Source: Robinsoniella peoriensis (GTDB taxonomy: Bacteria > Bacillota > Clostridia > Lachnospirales > Lachnospiraceae). Taken from it: a DNA stretch of 64,000 bases. This document shows positions 62,573 to 64,000 of this stretch, piece by piece. Under the pieces are notes generated by a model. That model was not told the origin of the DNA and did not search any database. It saw nothing but the letters and a program-made list of their open reading frames with translations. The translations under genes and the position numbers were made by a program. How positions within the stretch are numbered: position 1 is the stretch's first letter; every line of letters starts with the position of its first letter. Location: contig NZ_JTGN01000006.1 in the NCBI RefSeq assembly GCF_000797495.1, positions 92,583 to 156,582 of the forward strand, written 5' to 3'.

Positions 62573-64000
62573 GACGGGACATCATAATAAGAAAGACTGT
62601 TTGTGCAATGAGTTTACCTTTGCACCGGGAGCAGCCGGGGCGGGAGCACAGCAGGTAACTCCGGAAGATCTCTATACGAAGGAGAAAACATGGGGATTTC
62701 TGACAGAAGCAAACAGGCGGGAGGATCCTTTGCTGCAGATTCCAGAATTAAATACTGGATTTGACACATTTTCCTGGTATCGGGATAAGGATATAACCCG
62801 GATTACGCAGGATGTGTCCGGCTGTTATGCAGATTCGTTATGCATCGTAAATGAACTTTGTGCAGATGGCAGCAGAAGGATTCCGCTTTCCTTTAAAGCA
62901 GATGTTCCCCTAAGCGGAAATTACAAAGTACGGCTGAAACTTACAGCGGCAGTGGAAGAAGAGGAACTGCTTATTTTTCTCGGAAGAAGAAAGCTTTTTT
63001 ATCGGGTAAGACTGTCGGCGGGTGAAGTATTGGAAACAGAATTTCTATTAAATATCAGTGATATTATTCCAAGAGGCCAGGTGGCGGCTTATCAGGATTA
63101 CAGTGCAGCTATTACCATTATAGGAAAAGAGCCAAGACTGACAAATGTCGCTATATATCCGGTACAAAGTCCGGTTATTTATATAGCAGGGGATTCTACT
63201 GTAACGGACCAGAGCGCGGAGTATCCCTATGCGCCGGGTACCAGTTATTGTGGATGGGGGCAGATGCTTCCGGCTTTTATAGATGGTAAAGCAGCAGTTT
63301 CCAATCATGCCCATTCCGGACTGACAACAGAAAGTTTTCGCAGCGAAGGCCATTATCAGATTATTTTAGATCACATTCAAAAAGGGGATTACTGCCTGTT
63401 CCAGTTTGGGCATAATGATCAGAAACTGAACCACCTCAGGGCAGAGGAAGGATACCGGGAAAATCTGATTACGTATATCAAAGAGATCAGAGAAAAAGAA
63501 GCATATCCCATTTTGGTAACTCCATTGGCAAGAAATTCCTGGAGAGGTGCGGATGGTACTTATAATGATATGCTGCTTCCCTATGCGTGTGTCTGTAAAG
63601 AGATTGGAAAAACGCTGAATGTTCCGGTTCTGGATTTACACGGTAAAAGTAAAGAGTTTGTAATCCGACAGGGACTGGAAGGAGCGAAATTTTATTATTT
63701 CCCCGGTGATTTCACCCACAGCAATGATTACGGGGCATATAAAATGGCTGGTTTTGTGGCAGCAGAATTATCGGAACAGCTTTGTCTTCCGGGGCAGCAA
63801 AGCGCTCATGATTCCATCCCGGAATATATGGATGAGTGGAAGATATCAAGAAAAACCAATCTGCCGGCTCCACCCTCAAATATGGATGGAATGGATAATC
63901 CCACCGCATGTCCCATTATGTTTCAGGATCTGAAAAGACCGGAAGAGTGGCTTACAAGAGCTGAAGCAATGGATATGGTCATTCAGACAATGAATTTCTT
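62541..64000 (+). CDS. Rhamnogalacturonan acetylesterase, RhgT/YesT type (cut by window end)
   Basis: Open to the last base with no stop, at least 486 codons. An N-terminal beta domain (about 1-205) precedes the SGNH esterase with IAGDSTVTDQ (about 214-223), the glycine block NHAHSGLTTESF, FGHNDQK (Asn block, about 290-296) and GDFTHSNDYGAYKM (catalytic Asp/His, about 389-402). No signal peptide, so it acts in the cytoplasm on imported oligosaccharides, complementing the secreted esterase-lyase. ATG 62541 lies inside the GH105 gene. The part after about residue 410 (linker, then AEAMDMVIQ) suggests a second domain beyond the window. Confidence 0.85.
   Translation, partial: MKIVEATGHYKTGHHNKKDCLCNEFTFAPGAAGAGAQQVTPEDLYTKEKTWGFLTEANRREDPLLQIPELNTGFDTFSWYRDKDITRITQDVSGCYADSLCIVNELCADGSRRIPLSFKADVPLSGNYKVRLKLTAAVEEEELLIFLGRRKLFYRVRLSAGEVLETEFLLNISDIIPRGQVAAYQDYSAAITIIGKEPRLTNVAIYPVQSPVIYIAGDSTVTDQSAEYPYAPGTSYCGWGQMLPAFIDGKAAVSNHAHSGLTTESFRSEGHYQIILDHIQKGDYCLFQFGHNDQKLNHLRAEEGYRENLITYIKEIREKEAYPILVTPLARNSWRGADGTYNDMLLPYACVCKEIGKTLNVPVLDLHGKSKEFVIRQGLEGAKFYYFPGDFTHSNDYGAYKMAGFVAAELSEQLCLPGQQSAHDSIPEYMDEWKISRKTNLPAPPSNMDGMDNPTACPIMFQDLKRPEEWLTRAEAMDMVIQTMNF

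Overview
The window is chromosomal DNA of an anaerobic gut-type Firmicute, most likely a Lachnospiraceae member. The evidence is AT-rich DNA, AGGAGG-type ribosome sites, formate-tetrahydrofolate ligase beside a formate channel (Wood-Ljungdahl type C1 metabolism), a complete [FeFe]-hydrogenase maturation set (hydE, hydG, hydF), and families common in that group (DUF6062, DUF4358, Rpn/PD-(D/E)XK, SGNH-MBOAT-DHHW). I cannot name a genus.

Layout. 1-1.4 kb: 3' end of fhs and a formate/nitrite channel. 1.5-2.7 kb: a secreted SGNH hydrolase with wall-binding repeats. 2.9-7.1 kb: a DUF6062 gene, a MarR regulator, then an operon of two ArsA/Get3-like ATPases, each with a C-terminal alpha-crystallin-like domain, around a 100-residue unknown protein. 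7.3-12.3 kb: housekeeping (rluF-like, ligA, ftsH). 12.3-18.2 kb: a TetR regulator divergent from an MMPL exporter and a secreted heptad-repeat protein, with three TGAC-n5-GTCA operators between them. 18.6-21.4 kb: trkA-trkH potassium uptake. 21.5-25.9 kb: an attenuator leader followed by a TM1266-type regulator and hydE-hydG-hydF. 25.87-26.84 kb: two large structured palindromes facing each other. 26.9-29.3 kb: pepV-like dipeptidase and an AEC transporter. 29.5-32.0 kb: an Rhs graveyard with one toxin/immunity pair. 32.2-37.7 kb: a five-gene nickel/peptide-type ABC importer. 38.1-39.1 kb: an Rpn nuclease. 39.1-39.67 kb: four long hairpins. 39.7-44.0 kb: an extracellular O-acylation cluster (DUF4358 lipoprotein, SGNH, MBOAT, DHHW). 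44.1-47.7 kb: Gfo/Idh/MocA oxidoreductase, thyA, dihydrofolate reductase, branched-chain aminotransferase. 47.9-50.4 kb: a GntR(YtrA-type)-ABC exporter operon. 50.7 kb to the end: a rhamnogalacturonan (pectin) utilisation locus, with a 1929-residue secreted esterase-lyase, AraC regulator, LplB/LplC/LipO-type importer, GH105 hydrolase and a rhamnogalacturonan acetylesterase cut off by the window end.

The most interesting signals: (1) the MarR/ArsA locus, where the regulator and the small protein end in the same basic tail with an I/V-x-I-E terminus, a shape that resembles the IxI motif that docks on alpha-crystallin domains, and both ArsA proteins carry such a domain; (2) a family of structured intergenic elements whose stems differ completely in sequence yet stay paired; (3) a hairpin array whose imperfect pairs are almost all G-U in the minus-strand RNA, pointing to a minus-strand transcript; (4) a hyd-operon leader with mutually exclusive terminator and antiterminator pairings. 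All domain names are from recognition of sequence patterns; no search was run.
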